Below are positions 1 to 10,311 of a DNA stretch of 64,000 nucleotides, piece after piece. Both the position numbers and the translations under genes were made by a program. The notes below the pieces were generated by a model. The model searched no databases. It had not been told where the DNA came from and saw only the letters and a program-made list of their open reading frames with translations. Source of the DNA: Onthophagus taurus (taxonomy: Eukaryota > Arthropoda > Insecta > Coleoptera > Scarabaeidae); contig NC_091966.1 in assembly GCF_036711975.1 (NCBI RefSeq), positions 13,213,501 through 13,277,500 on the forward strand, written 5' to 3'. Position 1 is the first letter of the stretch. Each line of letters starts with the position of its first letter.

Positions 1-540
1 TTGACAATTTTTAATTATTGATTAACTATTTTTGACTTAATTACACTTGTCAAAAATGTGACAGGTAAACAAAAGTATATACAGGGTGTATCTGAATGAC
101 GTGCCCAAACTGCAGGGGGTGATTCTTTAGGCAATTTTAAGGGTATTTTGATATATGAACCATGAGCGACTTGGGGAACCTAAGGAGCTACACCCCTCCA
201 AAAATGGCGGAAAATTTTGGTTTAATTTTTTTTTTCAAAAACCATAAACGCTAGGAACTCGAAATTTGGGGAATGTGTTTAACTCATAGTAGGGCACATT
301 TTCACCCTATTTGTACTTTCAACCTATCCTTCTAAACTACTAAACGTAACCACCCCCTTTCAATTTTTGCTACAATTTTTTTATGCAGATGGTAAATACA
401 TTTAAAAAAAATTTACATAGATAGATGAAAGTATCCTAAAACTTTTTTGTCTCTCTAAGATTTTTCCAAAAACGACTAACTTTTGAGAAAATAAATAATA
501 AAGCAAACATTGCCCGTTAAACAACGGGGTTGTCGATCAA

Positions 541-836
541 AAGTTGAAATGAATTTTTAATGAAAAAATCTTAGTAGGCTTTGCAATCTTTGTCACAAAT
601 ATTTTTGACGTTTAAATGTCAGTGTTTTTCTTATTATTATTATTGTTTTTCAAATTAATTTTTGAATAAAGTTCTACCGCATTTACGCTCGTTCACTCGA
701 CGTCTCAAAATTTTAAATAAAACAATAATAATAGTAAGAAAACCGCTGACATTTAAACGTCAAAAATATTTCTGACAAAGATTGCTAAGCCTGCTAAGAT
801 TTTTTCTTTAAAAATTTATTCCAACCTTCGATTAAC
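541..836. repeat. Inner inverted repeat within the left foldback arm
   Basis: Sequence from 541 to about 655 recurs as its reverse complement at about 720-836, around a spacer of roughly 65 bases. It sits in a stretch (about 500-905) that is missing from the right arm of the foldback element. It may be a small insertion, or an ancestral part lost on the right. Confidence 0.7.
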
Positions 837-904
837 AACGCTACAGCTTAACAGTTAGACTTTGCTTAATTATTTGGCGATGGTGGATTCTATGTTCATC
901 GTTC

Positions 905-1854
905 AATATGAATATTAATAAAACTCTGGGTTAACGATGAAAATGGTTTATTTTATTTTAAATTCGGTGCTACATGTTTCGGAATTATCTTATTCCTTCA
1001 TCGGGCACGACTGGAAGTATCAAAACGCTGTTAGTTATAGATTTTTTAGAGATAAAGAAAGTTATAATTACCGTCAATGTTGAGAAGTTAAAATTAATTG
1101 TTTCGTTAAATGAATCAAGGACATATCAACAGAATAAAGTTTCAAGAAAACTTTTCTTTAAAGAATATCTCTCTCCAAAAACGTATCGATCTACACGTGT
1201 TTTATAGTTGAGAAAATACTTTTCTATCAAAATTAACATAACACACTATTCCATTTTTTTATAAAAAACTGCTAAAAGAGAGAATGGGTTAAAAAAGGGG
1301 GGTGCGAGAAGCTTTCGAAACTTACAAAATTATTAAAATTAAACTCAGTCAGAGTCCATGTGTTGAGCACAAGTGGAAAAATTGAACTGAGGGGACATGA
1401 AATTTGGTTGGGTAAACGATAGCGCATGCGTTACAATTATTTAAGAGATGTAGAAAATTAGAAGTCATCTTATAAATTTAATGAAATGTCTGAAACTATT
1501 AAGATCCTCAACATCGTTCATAAGTTGATTATTGTGATTATTAATATGAATGTAGTATTCCTCTAAAAGATCTAATTCTTTAGATTTATGGAAGTTCTTG
1601 ATAAGTTTCAGATTACTAATATCTATCTTATGGTTAAATTTGTGGATGTGTTTGTAAATCGCAGAACTTTCTTTTGTGAGGTGTTCTTTAAATCTGAAAA
1701 TTGGAAACCCCGCAAAATTGTCAGCGATATACAACATAATTAACAATATAAATAATTTACAGTTCACAATCGAAACAGAAGATAATTTTACCCTCAATTT
1801 TCTTGACCTGCAGATCTCCAGAAATATTAAAGACAACTGTTTATAATATAACAT
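905..1854 (-). pseudogene. Penelope-like retroelement 3' end (left copy)
   Basis: The minus-strand frame ending at 1465 contains RFKEHL, an NHKIDISN segment, LDLLEEYYI and LMND. This spacing fits the C-terminal GIY-YIG endonuclease region of Penelope-like retroelements. A non-coding 3' tail with a hammerhead-like motif follows (967-1008). The reverse transcriptase domain is absent, so this is a 5'-truncated relic. It faces a second copy on the plus strand. Confidence 0.6.
967..1008 (-). ncRNA. Hammerhead-ribozyme-like motif of the Penelope element
   Basis: On the minus strand the order is GTGC, CCGATGA, a hairpin GGAAT/ATTCC, GAAA, CATGTA, GCAC. GTGC/GCAC can pair as helix I, GGAAT/ATTCC as helix II, and ACATGT is self-complementary as a minimal helix III. 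Minimal type I hammerheads are established in Penelope-like elements. The usual CUGAUGA box has C at its second position, and one A is unpaired beside helix II, so activity is doubtful. Confidence 0.5.
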
Positions 1855-2590
1855 TTTCCATCATTTACAAATTTAACCATAAGATAGATATTAGTAATCT
1901 GAAACTTATCAAGAACTTCCATAAATCTAAAGAATTAGATCTTTTAGAGGAATACTACATTCATATTAATAATCACAATAATCAACTTATGAACGATGTT
2001 GAGGATCTTAATAGTTTCAGACATTTCATTAAATTTATAAGATGACTTCTAATTTTCTACATCTCTTAAATAATTGTAACGCATGCGCTATCGTTTACCC
2101 AACCAAATTTCATGTCCCCTCAGTTCAATTTTTCCACTTGTGCTCAACACATGGACTCTGACTGAGTTTAATTTTAATGATTTTGTAAGTTTCAAAAGCT
2201 TCTCGCACCCCCCTTTTTTAACCCATTCTCTCTTTTAGCAGTTTTTTATAAAAAAATGGAATAGTGTGTTATGTTAATTTTGATAGAAAAGTATTTTCTT
2301 AACTATAAAACACGTGTAGATCGATACTTTTTTGGAGAGAGATATTCTTTAAAGAAAAGTTTTCTTGAAACTTTATTCTGTTGATATGTCCTTGATTCAT
2401 TTAACGAAACAATTAATTTTAACTCCTCAACATTGACGGTAGTTATAACTTTCTTTATCTCTAAAAAATCTATAACTAACAGCATTTCGATACTTCCAGT
2501 CGTGCCCGATGAAGGAATAAGATAATTCCAAAACATGTAGCACCGAATTTAAAATAAAATAAACCATTTTCATCGTTAACCCAGAGTTTT
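1803..2590 (+). pseudogene. Penelope-like retroelement 3' end (right copy)
   Basis: This plus-strand mirror image of the left copy keeps the same last 58 codons of the GIY-YIG region (stop at 2045) and the same 3' tail. It is truncated further at its 5' side. The two copies meet across about 220 bases (1645-1868) that are not inverted. Confidence 0.6.
2502..2543 (+). ncRNA. Hammerhead-like motif, degraded copy
   Basis: Same 42-base layout as the motif at 967-1008, read on the plus strand. The conserved GAAA has become AAAA, which should abolish hammerhead activity. Helix I (GTGC/GCAC) and helix II are still complementary. Confidence 0.4.
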
Positions 2591-3338
2591 ATTAATATTT
2601 GCTTAATTAATTTTTTTCTCAGAATCTATTAACTTTTCGAAGAACATCAGAGAGGCAAAAAAGTCTTAGAATATTTTCATCTATCTAAATAAAATATTTC
2701 CAATGTATTTATCACCGTCATAAAATAGATCTAGACAAAAATTGAACGGGGATGGTTATGTTTAGTAAGTTAGAAGGGAAGATTGAAAGTACAAATAGGC
2801 TCGAAACATGCCCTATTATAAGCTAAACATATTTCCCAAATTTCATTTTCCTGGTTTAACGGTTTTCGGGAAAAAAAAATAAACCAAAATTTTTCGCCAT
2901 TTTTGAAGGGGCGTAGCTCCGCAGGGGAGTCGAAATCGCTCATAGTTTATATAAGAAAGTACCCTTAAAATTGCCTAAAGAATCACCCCCTGAAGTTTGG
3001 GCACGTCATTCAGATACACCCTGTATATGGTAGTCGCGTTTTTATTAGTTATAAAATATCACGTGTGATTTATTCGGGGGTAAATACACAAGAGCTTGAC
3101 GTTTAATCGGGTAATTTTATTTTTACACGAAAGTTTTGTTACCATGGAAATAACTCGAAATCAAAAGTATGATAAAATCGCGACAGCTTTAGCTGGAGCG
3201 ATTTTATCTTTTGATTTTGATTGAGAGTTATTTCCAAAGGGTAACAAAACTTGAGTGAATTAAAAATAAAATTAGCCTGATTTAAAATCAAGCTCGACCG
3301 TATTTTAGGGAGATTAATACACGACAATTGCACAATTT

Positions 3339-3480
3339 ATCGACAATTTTTAATTATTTATTAACTATTTTTGACTTAATTATAGTTGTCAAAAATGTGA
3401 CAGGTAAACAAAAGTATATATATGGTAGTCGCGTTTTTATCAGTTATAAAATAATATCACGTGTGATTTATTCAGTTGAA
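3339..3480. repeat. Direct repeat preserving the empty site of the foldback element
   Basis: 3339-3423 repeats 1-81, and the continuation to about 3475 repeats 3024-3070, but without the 2.9-kb insertion. This is a local tandem duplication made before, or independently of, the insertion. It gives the pre-integration sequence AGTATATATATGGTAG. The rest of 3024-3711 is AT-rich with nothing else recognised. Confidence 0.85.
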
Positions 3481-3711
3481 AAACCTAGGTAACTTTTATC
3501 CAATTAAAAAATTACGTTATTGGTCGAAATTTTAAACGATCGTTACTCTGATTGGTTGTATATTATTGGAGTGCATTAATCGTAAAGAAAAACTATGAAA
3601 AATTGAATTCAAGAAAGATCATTTATTTCTTTTTTCAAGACACATGAGATTTATTTCACGATGTCAACAACATCATCAACAACAATAAAAATAGATTAGA
3701 TTGCATTCTTT

Positions 3712-5463
3712 TTAAGATATCGTTTTGCGAATAAATTCTCGATTGCTAGAAATTGATGTGTAAACGTACGGATATTGCGAACGTGTACATCCGTATCCCC
3801 AAGCGGCTAAACCAATTAATATCGGTTTGACAGACGTTACTCCAGCTGAATCTTTAGTGGTTTTCTCCAAAATCAAGTTTGTACCTGGTTCAATCTGTAA
3901 GAATAAAAACATAATTTTTACACTCTACAACAGCAGTAATAATAATAACCACAACAATAGCAGCAATAATAACAACAGATAAGACAAAAATAAAACGTTA
4001 TCCAGGAGTTTTGGAAAAAAACTTACGAGACAAGTATCTTCGCCACCGCTAAGTCCGTCGTTTCCACCGCCTGCACATATCATATTTGGCGTGATGGCAT
4101 TTAATCCGTACAAACGACGACATTCCTTTTCCGAAACGATAACTAATTCGTTAGAGCTCATATCGTCATGGGTCGCACTATTCCAGCCTATCGCGATGAC
4201 TTCAGTCATAGGTTCCACATCCTCATCGGCAGCAATCATGTCAATTGATTTTATCGTAGTGGAAAAGGCGAGGGACGATGCTAGTTTTAAAATGGATATA
4301 TCGTAGTCATTCGTTCTAGCATTATAAGCGGGATTTATTTCGATTGAACTAACCAAAACTGTTCGTCCACCACGATTGTATTCGGTCGTACCGACGCGAA
4401 CACTCAACAGATCAAGAGATCTCCTACAAAAAAAGCGATTCGTAGTAAAATCAACATTGATATAAAAGTGTTAAATTTCTTAAAATATCTAAACTATTGA
4501 TATAAAAGCAAACCATCAACTTACCGATCAACACATTGAGCTGTAGTCAAAATGTATTGACTAGAAATGATTGCGCCGCTACAAATATGTCTTCCGCTAT
4601 ATTGTATGGACGCTTGATAAGGATGTTTATCGACTGTTGTACTAACAAACGAAATGAATGGCATTCTGGTCAAAAAACGATTTTTTTCGAGACTTGGTGC
4701 AGCATCTTATTGTAATCGAATAAAATACATAGATATATAAGTTATATGTCCAAACAAAAACTTAAGTTAAATATAATATATTAAATTAAAATAAAATTAG
4801 TTTTTGTAATTCGCGACGGTAATTAAAGCTATTACAGTACTCAAACGGGTGCTGTAATGAGACTCCTTATAGCATCCGATGCTGTAATAAGATTTTAGTA
4901 ACATTTTATGGAACCAATTCAAGTTGGTGATATTGAGTCATTAATTTTTCTAGTTCTGAATGTGACAATTTTTGTCTATGGATGTTTAAACACGTTCTTA
5001 GCATCGAATACAAGGTCCACAATGATGAGGACATTGAACTATGAGCAATTTCTCTTATTTTGGGAGGTGTACATGAAACATTTTTTAAGTGAATACATTT
5101 TGTGTTTTTCTAATTGTCAATTCAAATTTCTATTTTCAAGTGTTACGGTGTTACCAACTGCTACATACCTATTTCCCTACATTGTCAAAATTTATTTTAT
5201 TTTTGTTAAAAAAAAAGGACAAGAACGCGAATTTCAAAAATAGCATAAAAAACACGTTTCATCAGACTTAAAGCACTCATTCATTAAAAAAACTCGTGTC
5301 CTCGCCACTCGTTTTTCAACTTGAATTACTATTATGTATATAGTGTATTAAATAGAATTAAATTTGAAAAAAAAGTCGAATACAACTTACCGTTAGATTC
5401 GGTATTTACAACATTACATGTGATTGCACTAATCAACATGCCTAACAAAATTATAGTCTTCAT
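3712..5463 (-). CDS. Inactive trypsin-like serine protease homologue, copy 1
   Basis: Four exons on the minus strand: 5463-5391, 4705-4525, 4423-4027 and 3894-3712, all with GT/AG introns, giving 277 residues. A hydrophobic signal peptide (about residues 1-20) predicts secretion. The S1-peptidase fold is visible: HICSGAII, a YDISILKL strand with the triad Asp (about D126), six core cysteines, the S1-pocket Asp in GGEDTC (about D214) and AAWGYGC. The catalytic His is replaced (LTTAQC, Q81 for AAHC), the GDSGGP serine is replaced by IEPGTN (P220), and the IVGG activation site is absent (MPFIS). Proteolysis is therefore not expected; a binding or decoy role in gut or haemolymph is inference. Intron 1 (685 bp) is longer than in copies 2 and 3 because of an unidentified insertion at about 4820-5330. 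AATAAA on the minus strand is at 3657-3652. Confidence 0.88.
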
Positions 5464-5552
5464 TTTTTTTAATCGATTGATTGGTTGGTTGGCTAACTAA
5501 TGACACTCACTGGAGGTGTGAGAGATTATGTGAATTCTTCTTGAAATCCAAA

Positions 5553-5566
5553 CTCTTTTAAAGGGA
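5553..5566 (-). promoter_or_regulatory. TATA-like element of protease homologue copy 1
   Basis: On the minus strand the core reads TTTAAAAGAGTT, about 95 bases before the ATG at 5463. The same block precedes the other three copies. TTTAAA replaces the TATAAA seen in copies 2 and 3, so this promoter may be weaker. Confidence 0.5.
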
Positions 5567-6265
5567 TTCGTAGTGTTAAAGGTTATCCTTGTTCGAGGTA
5601 AAAATATTAAAAACAGCATAGGCAGCAAAAAACAGAGTAATTCAAAATCGAAAAAGCATATTCGAAGCATATTTGAAGATTATCTGTCTTTTGGGGTCAA
5701 TTGCGAAGATTTGGGGTCAAACAACAAAAATTAAAATGCAATGTTAATGAAATTTTATGCCGATTTGTTGGGACTTTAGTCCTTTGGGTCTCTTAAGTAA
5801 AAGAGTTAAGTAAAAAAGTTAAATAAAAAAAAATTTTAAAGTTAAAATGTTGATGCTTGCAAATTGTATTACGGCGAAATTTTATTTAACTTTACTCTTA
5901 ATTAATGTAAAATTCAGGTGAATTATAAAAATTAAAGTGGCGTTCAATTGTTAAAAGAATTTTATTTATGGATGTGATGACGTCAAAAACTTGTTTACAA
6001 GATATATCGGGGTTGAGAAAATTTAATTTTGGTGATAAAATGTTGGTAGATATACAATTAGTGGATTTAATCAATCGATTTATTAGTTTTTGAAACGCCT
6101 TCGGGGAGTTATAAACACCACAAAGCTTCGAATTACGAATTTTAAAACCGCTCAAAAGCTTAGGCGTAAGAAACGAGTTTTTTTTAGAAAATTTCAACGC
6201 TAATCAAATAAATGATTATATTTTTTTATTTAGTGGAAAGTGAAAAGTGGAAATTAAATTTATAG
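5567..6265. other. Upstream flank of copy 1, no gene recognised
   Basis: Bases 5640-5790 carry an upstream block shared with the other protease-homologue copies (a stretch containing GATTTGGGGTCAAACAACA). A 99-codon minus-strand frame at 5898-6197 has no recognisable family features and is not called. The rest is AT-rich. Confidence 0.5.
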
Positions 6266-6679
6266 GGAAAGACTGATTCATTGAAAGGTGGGAAAATTAG
6301 TGAAGGATTGACCACGTTGGTCCGGAACGCTCTTCATTGGCCATCTATACAGCTTGTCCCGTATCTTCCGGATCATAGCATTGTACGGTTGAAGGATACC
6401 TTATTCTGGAGCGATTTTTCTAATAATGAAATGTTTATAGAAACCGCACGGGAACTGTTTAAAGTCGTCCAATACCGATTCACGGAAAAAGTTTATTTTT
6501 CTTTCCGTGTCGAATCTATTGGTTACTTTCTTTACAGTTATTGGGGCCGATTACCTTCGTCCGATCTCCTATTGGATGACATTAAACAGTTCCTGTGCGG
6601 TTATTATAAACACTTCGAAAAATTATTATTAGAAAAATCGCTTCAGAATAATGTATCCTTCAACCATATAATGCTCTGA
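6266..6679 (+). other. Orphan open frame, function unknown
   Basis: An open frame of about 137 codons follows a stop at 6263 and ends at TGA 6677-6679. It has no early ATG (first Met at about 6431), so it is probably a fragment or an exon. Its codons are less AT-biased than its surroundings. The product would be rich in aromatic and hydrophobic residues (for example YFLYSYWGRLPSSDLLLDD). I recognise no family. A 20-base inverted repeat (6356-6375 and 6677-6696, core GTCCCGTATCTTCCGG) brackets most of it. Confidence 0.3.
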
Positions 6680-7500
6680 TCCGGAAGATACGGGACATCT
6701 GTATATTCAGACTATGTCATCCCTATATACTACAAAAATTTGAAGACACGGTAGATTTGAGAGATTAATTTTTTGTTGTTTCTAAAAAAAAAGTGTTTGC
6801 TAATAAGTAAAGAATAATTTTTTTTACTCACTTTTGAAGATTTTAGATCTGTTGTTACCTTGTAGCGGTATTATTATATTTTTGTATTTGGAGTTGTTCG
6901 TTTAGTTTCTCGGTTTTACCGTGGTTTGGCCAAATTTCGGTTGGTTCCGATTTCATTTCGTTTTAGTTTACCTACCGCTTCCTGGCACGCCGTCGGTTTA
7001 TAAAGAATTTGTTTATTAATTTTAATTTAATTCTTTTTTGATAATCTTTTATACTTATTTTTTTTGTATTATTTCTTTATATTTTTTATCTATTAATTTA
7101 TCTTTAATTAAAATTATTTTTGTGTCTAAATTTCGTAGTTTTACTCAAAATGTTTTTTTTGCGGGTTGATGTAAATTTAGAAACTATGTGGCGCTCATTA
7201 ATATTATACTTACATGTCTGCGAGGTGACTGGTGCACAAGAGACCATCAACTCCGTAAATATTTTTTTTCAGACACTAAGAAATTTTATGAATAAGTTTA
7301 CTGATAACTTTAGTTTGATAAAAACCCACGTAACAATTGGTATTCATAGGAGGATAGAGTTAAATCGTAAAATATGTAAATTTTATCGTATGGTTTAAAA
7401 TTTATAATACTGTAAGAAAAATATATAATTCTATAAGGTATAATTCTTTTTGTGTACCGGAAGTAAACCACAAGTCCGTTATTTATTATTCTATATGCTG
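6680..7500. other. No gene recognised
   Basis: AT-rich sequence. A 92-codon frame at 7120-7398 shows no family features and no splice context that I trust. Confidence 0.4.
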
Positions 7501-7519
7501 TAGTTTTTACTACACCTCA

Positions 7520-8060
7520 TGCTGACTTTGATAAAAGTTATTGGTGCCTAGTGTATTTCGTATTCGAGCTATTTTGGTTTAAAGTATTTTTTGGAAAATT
7601 TCACCATGCTCTTTAGAACCCCATTTTTCATCCAACGTTCATTCAAAAAAGCTCTAAATTGGCACGACTGTTCTGCAGATGCTATCCAATAGATTGCCAT
7701 TTGTAGTATCAGACTATCTTACACAGAGTGATCAAAAATTGAATTACCGTTTTTCCACATTCAATGGCAAGAAAATCGAAAACTGTAATTGGAGTCTGAT
7801 GGTATTTTATTAGCCTATCAGATAAGGAATATAATTTTACACCTTCCTACACCTATTTGTTGTAGTTTTCTTCATATTGGGAAATTGTTTGTTAGGCATC
7901 TCTCATTAAGTGTTCGATATATCCTGTCGAAAAGTTTATAATTGTTGTTTATAACGTTGGAATAACTTGCTATGATGTTCAATGTACAATAATACAAACA
8001 TGGACCAAAAACATTCAAAATGTCATGGCCTTCTAATAAAAATACAAACAGTTTCCGGCA
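7520..8060. mobile_element. Partial copy of the inverted-repeat element seen at 22.3-23.4 kb
   Basis: About 7522-7890 matches, with divergence, the interior and right arm of the element at 22310-23428, for example around TCAAAAATTGAATTACCGT at 7732. A short phrase near 8020 also matches. No terminal repeats are seen, so this is a truncated relic. Bases 8087-8136 (core TATTTATCACGGAGCTGTT) recur at 16211-16254 as another dispersed repeat. Confidence 0.6.
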
Positions 8061-8212
8061 TTTCCTGCATTTTTTGATAAATTTCTAATAAAGCTATTTA
8101 TCACGGAGCTGTTGTTGGCAATTGTTATATATATAAAATTCTTTTCCTTTTTTTTATCTTTTTCCGTTTTTCTTTTGTTTACAATATTTATAATTTTCAT
8201 CCTCTTTTAGCT

Positions 8213-8868
8213 TGAAATAGATTTTGAAAAATTTTTCCCTGAGAAAGTCAACCAAGTTCTATGTTTGTGGCCGCAATTTGAACCAAAACTTTTAAATTTT
8301 GCTAATAATAAGAAAGATGCATATTTACAAAAAATATTAAAGGAGAATGAAGGTATTTTAAAAAATAAAAGTTCAAGTAAGTGAACAACATAAATTATAA
8401 ATTGTAATTATTATATATATGCTTGTTATTCTCCTCTGTAAACATCAAAGGTAAGAAAAGCCGGTATTCACTGGAGACCTTCAAGAGTAGAGGTTTAAAA
8501 TGGATTTTTATTAGTTTTAAAAGTAAGGTATTTATTTTAGGTTTTTTAAAATTATCCCAAACGAAGAATGTATTCTGCTATTATAGGTTATATCTAATCT
8601 GGAGACACAGCTAGAGCAACAACGGGGAAAGTATGCAGCACATGGTTTGATAACACTGCCCATTCCAGTTTTAGTAGGTGATAACTTCCACAGTATTAAT
8701 GATTGTTATGTCGTCATCCATAATGTAAAATATAAAGTCGAAACCCCTTTAAGAGCTGTTGATCTATGTTTCAAACCATTTCAAGTATTGGTTTATGCTT
8801 TATTGCTTTATTGTTTTTTTATTGTCAACAATTTTTTTACATTTTATGCTTGCCAGACCAAAATGTAG
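8213..8868 (+). pseudogene. Fragments of a transposon-associated insect gene of unknown function
   Basis: Two coding pieces on the plus strand are separated by about 200 bases. 8213-8382 encodes a piece with FEKFFPEKV and CLWPQFEPKLL. 8585-8868 encodes one with LEQQRGKYAAHG, VLVGD, YVVIHNVKYKVETPLRAV and DLCFKPFQVL. Both recall consecutive parts of a repetitive insect and invertebrate protein family, often unnamed and multicopy. The frame breaks between them and ends early, so this is a decayed copy. Confidence 0.45.
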
Positions 8869-9105
8869 GTATGTAACCCACATTTTATGAGTAATAAACA
8901 TTTTGAATAATTGATACTAATGAATTTAGATTATTATAATAAATACTAACATATTTATATTTTTATTCATAGTTAAAAAGTAATCATCTTTGTACGCAAT
9001 CCAGAAACTTGTTAAGTAATGACGTCATATTTTCACAGATTTGACTGCATTATTAAACATATACGCACGAACTGAAAAATGACAAGTTTTTGATGGTTTC
9101 TGATC

Positions 9106-9773
9106 CCCTACGAGCAAATCCAATTACAACAAATTAGTGTAAAATATGCATATATTTGTGTTAAGTATTACTACAAAATTTATAAAATATACTTAATTGT
9201 AGTAGAGTTTACTAGAAAAAAGGATAAAAATACAACAAATGTGCAAATTGTGCAATGTGCATTTCTTTGTAGTAATTATTACTACAAAATTTATAAAATA
9301 TACTTAATTATGGTAGGTTTCACTACAAAAGAAAATAAAAATACTACAAATTTTGTGCAATGTGCATTTCTTCGTAGTAATTATTACTACAAAATTTATA
9401 AATATTATACTTAATTGTAGTAGATTTTACTACAAAGATAATAAAAATCCAATAAATTTGTGCACAATGTGCATTCCTTTGTGGTAATTAATAGTACAAA
9501 GTTTATAAAATACTACCCTTAATTATAGTAGATTTTACTAGAGAAATGTTAAAATTTACTGTAATAATTAGTTACAAATTGATATTAATTGTTGTAAGCA
9601 CTACAATTAATTGTAGTAAAAACACCGCGTATTTGTAGTAAGGGTTACAATATATATAATGTAATTTTTACAGTCTTCTGTAGTAACATTTAATACATTT
9701 TAGATGCAAATAGTAGTCAAAACTAGGTATTACAATTGTGGTACGTGTTACAACTAATTTTTTCCTGCGTAGG
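9106..9773. mobile_element. TIR element made largely of short tandem repeats
   Basis: The right end is clear (CTACGCAGGAAAAAATTAG read inward on the minus strand, ending about 9773). The left end near 9108 (CTACGAGCAAATCC) is a weaker match. Between them is a tandem array and further GTAGTA/TACTAC motifs. The right terminus resembles the TIR of the element at 17594-18658. No coding capacity, so probably non-autonomous. Confidence 0.5.
9130..9560 (+). repeat. Four-unit tandem repeat of about 107-113 bp
   Basis: Each unit contains TGCAATGTGCATTTCTT (or a variant), TAGTAATTATTACTACAAA and ATACTTAATTGTAGTAG, at about 9145, 9250, 9355 and 9465. Units diverge from one another by several substitutions. 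Confidence 0.8.
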
Positions 9774-9890
9774 TTCTATGACCTCTTTAGTTCATGGTAA
9801 CATGAACCAACTCCAATCAATAATCAAACCAACGCAAATTGAACAACTAAATGCAATGCAAAATTAAACGAAAGGAATGGGAATTTTGGA
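9771..9890 (+). pseudogene. Fragment of the SBK-kinase C-terminal tail
   Basis: Translates with similarity to the tail of the kinase at 26.66-33.25 kb (shared GNMNQLQSIIKP and QIEQLN), then hits a stop where the gene reads QTKEMG. It lies beside the 3' end of protease homologue 2, on the opposite strand to it. No promoter or start. About 9890-10200 is non-coding. Confidence 0.85.
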
Positions 9891-10311
9891 TTTTGTAGCA
9901 GATCGCAGTACTGTTAGTACCGTTATCTACAGTTCAGATATTTCAGAATATCCAAAACAATAGCTTGGCGTGTCCTACACCAACAGCAATTGTAAGTAGT
10001 ATATAAACACCGATTCTCGGTAGGAGATGACGTAACAGCTCCTCACAACCACGTCATAACTCGATGTAAAAGAATAGAAAAGTGGCCAACCTAAACTTAG
10101 TAATTTTAGGATTTAGGATTTATTTATAGGTAATGTATCTGTAATTTTAATTATTAATATAATTTTAAGTGATTTTTCTTAAATTTTTTTTTTTTGTAAA
10201 GAAAAACTGAAAAATTGAATTCAAGAAAGATCATTTATTTCTTTTTTCAAGACACATGGCATTTATTTCACGATCTCAACAACAATAAAAATAGATTAGA
10301 TTGCATTCTTT

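Larger units (their letters stand above)
82..3023. mobile_element. Foldback TIR element with TA target duplication
   Basis: A 2.9-kb inverted-repeat element. The ends read CAGGGTGTATCTGAATGACG inward on each strand, and the arms match for most of their length (82-500 against about 2600-3023, and 905-1645 against about 1868-2590). TA flanks each end (80-81 and 3024-3025). The uninterrupted sequence survives at 3400-3440 and lacks the insert, which confirms insertion at TA. The outer arms are a dispersed family, seen again at 16.9-19.0 kb. The inner arms carry two inverted Penelope-like 3' ends. No transposase of its own is visible, so it is probably non-autonomous. Confidence 0.85.

Noticed and set aside
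4908-5243. 111-codon plus-strand frame in intron 1 of copy 1
   Set aside because: No family features, antisense to the gene, and absent from the other copies; treated as part of an unidentified insertion.
7120-7398. 92-codon plus-strand frame
   Set aside because: AT-rich, no family features and no partner exons.
9130-9560. CRISPR-like look of regularly spaced repeats
   Set aside because: Contiguous degenerate tandem units with no distinct spacers, in a eukaryotic context.
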